Origin: CAZVFX01 sp964626565
GTDB lineage: Bacteria > Myxococcota_A > UBA9042 > CAIXZC01
DNA: 45,819 nt
Assembly (NCBI GenBank): GCA_964626565.1
Contig: CAZVFX010000058.1
Location: 1 to 45,819, forward strand
Direction: 5' to 3'
In this document: positions 45,496-45,819 of the stretch, one piece after another
Numbering within the stretch: the stretch's first letter is position 1
Layout: each line of letters opens with the position of its first letter
Translations under genes and position numbers: made by a program
Notes under the pieces: model-generated
What the model was told of the DNA's origin: nothing
The model's input: the letters and a program-made list of their open reading frames with translations, nothing else
Database searches by the model: none

Positions 45496-45664
45496 GAATG
45501 AGGTGGCGTTTTCGCCGTTCTCTGCGCCGGAACCGACCGCCTGCGGCCAAAACGACGCGTTTGTCCAATGGGCGGTTACGAGTTGTGCGGTTCAATCAGT
45601 CGGGTAAGCAGACTTCGGGTCAGATGGGCTCGTTCGCGGGTTGTGCCGTAGCCTACGTCAACAT

Positions 45665-45819
45665 CTACGGAGGACCGGCTGTCCGATTCTCAGGCGCACC
45701 CGGTCCGGTTGCGGCAGGGCTGGAGTCCAACTCGAGCAACCGGGCAGCCATGCGGCGTATGTCGCGACGGGGCCAGGTGCGCTTGCGAAGGTGGCCGCCC
45801 AGGGCCAGCATCAGGCGAT
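45665..45819 (-). CDS. Possible C-terminal end of an unidentified gene (partial)
   Basis: An open minus-strand frame enters from the right edge and stops at TAG (45667-45665). Its 50 residues begin RLMLALGGHLRKRTWPRRDI and contain a basic helix followed by a Pro/Ala-rich tail. Third codon positions are GC-rich, as in neighbouring genes. No family recognised; an overlapping plus-strand frame from 45626 is equally open, so this call is weak. Confidence 0.3.
   Translation of the reverse strand, partial: RLMLALGGHLRKRTWPRRDIRRMAARLLELDSSPAATGPGAPENRTAGPP

Larger units (their letters stand above)
45367..45664. other. Intergenic region: hairpin, G-rich repeats, then nothing recognised
   Basis: It holds the hairpin at 45372-45388 and the G-rich tandem repeat at 45399-45495. 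From 45496 to 45664 I see no gene, RNA or element; the short frames here do not resemble proteins. Confidence 0.6.

Noticed and set aside
45344..45595. 83-codon minus-strand frame over the right-edge repeat
   Set aside because: Its sequence is the translated G-rich tandem repeat (Pro/Arg-rich), not a protein.

Overview
This 45.8 kb window is high-GC chromosomal DNA from a Gram-negative bacterium, most likely a myxobacteria-like or deltaproteobacterial lineage (Myxococcota or relatives). The pointers are many secreted lipoproteins, Asp/Cys-rich proteins with repeated putative metal-binding motifs of the form C-D-G-x-D-N-D-C-D-G, thrombospondin-like repeats, two-PilZ and GGDEF/EAL proteins, and an Rnf complex. 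I see no tRNA, rRNA, CRISPR array, phage module or recognisable insertion-sequence gene. All family calls come from reading translations by eye; no database search was possible.

Layout. 1-154: short G/C-rich tandem repeats and hairpins. 155-3283: a CAP-domain secreted protein divergent from a Cys-rich lipoprotein and a small secreted protein. 3228-8195: a two-module radical SAM/B12-binding protein divergent from a Tat-signal DUF362 protein and a membrane polyferredoxin. 8198-10355: a Cys-rich lipoprotein with TSP1-like repeats and a small membrane protein. 10521-14591: a tight three-gene operon (double PilZ protein, lipoprotein carrying a phosphohistidine plus ATP-grasp dikinase pair, small lipoprotein). 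14588-29742 (minus strand): a long run yajC-secD-secF-recJ-ruvX-mltG-rseC-rnfB-C-D-G-E-A-apbE and a propeller-like lipoprotein. It joins protein export, DNA repair, cell-wall processing and Na+/H+-coupled electron transfer, mostly with stop/start overlaps. 29844-39058 (minus): a 1345-residue metal-binding/fibrinogen-like lipoprotein, a haem-c-motif GGDEF/EAL sensor and a GH92 mannosidase lipoprotein. 39151-45366 (plus): a five-gene envelope operon (LolD-like ATPase, two FtsX/MacB-type permeases, LolA-like periplasmic protein, outer-membrane barrel). 45367-45819: the same G-rich repeat family in inverted orientation, then a possible partial gene.

How it fits together. The Sec core (YajC, SecD, SecF) and the Lol-like operon could supply the export and outer-membrane delivery needed by the eight lipoproteins encoded here. 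Rnf, ApbE and RseC form one redox unit: ApbE attaches FMN to RnfD and RnfG, and RseC/Rnf homologues keep SoxR reduced in enterobacteria. Two genes connect to cyclic-di-GMP: the PilZ protein and the haem-motif GGDEF/EAL protein.

Most interesting leads: the Lol-like operon that ends in a barrel; the PilZ/extracytoplasmic dikinase operon; a heptanucleotide repeat that itself forms a sigma70-like promoter with exactly the minimum number of units; and the 35-bp-period G-rich repeats that bracket the whole block in opposite orientations.
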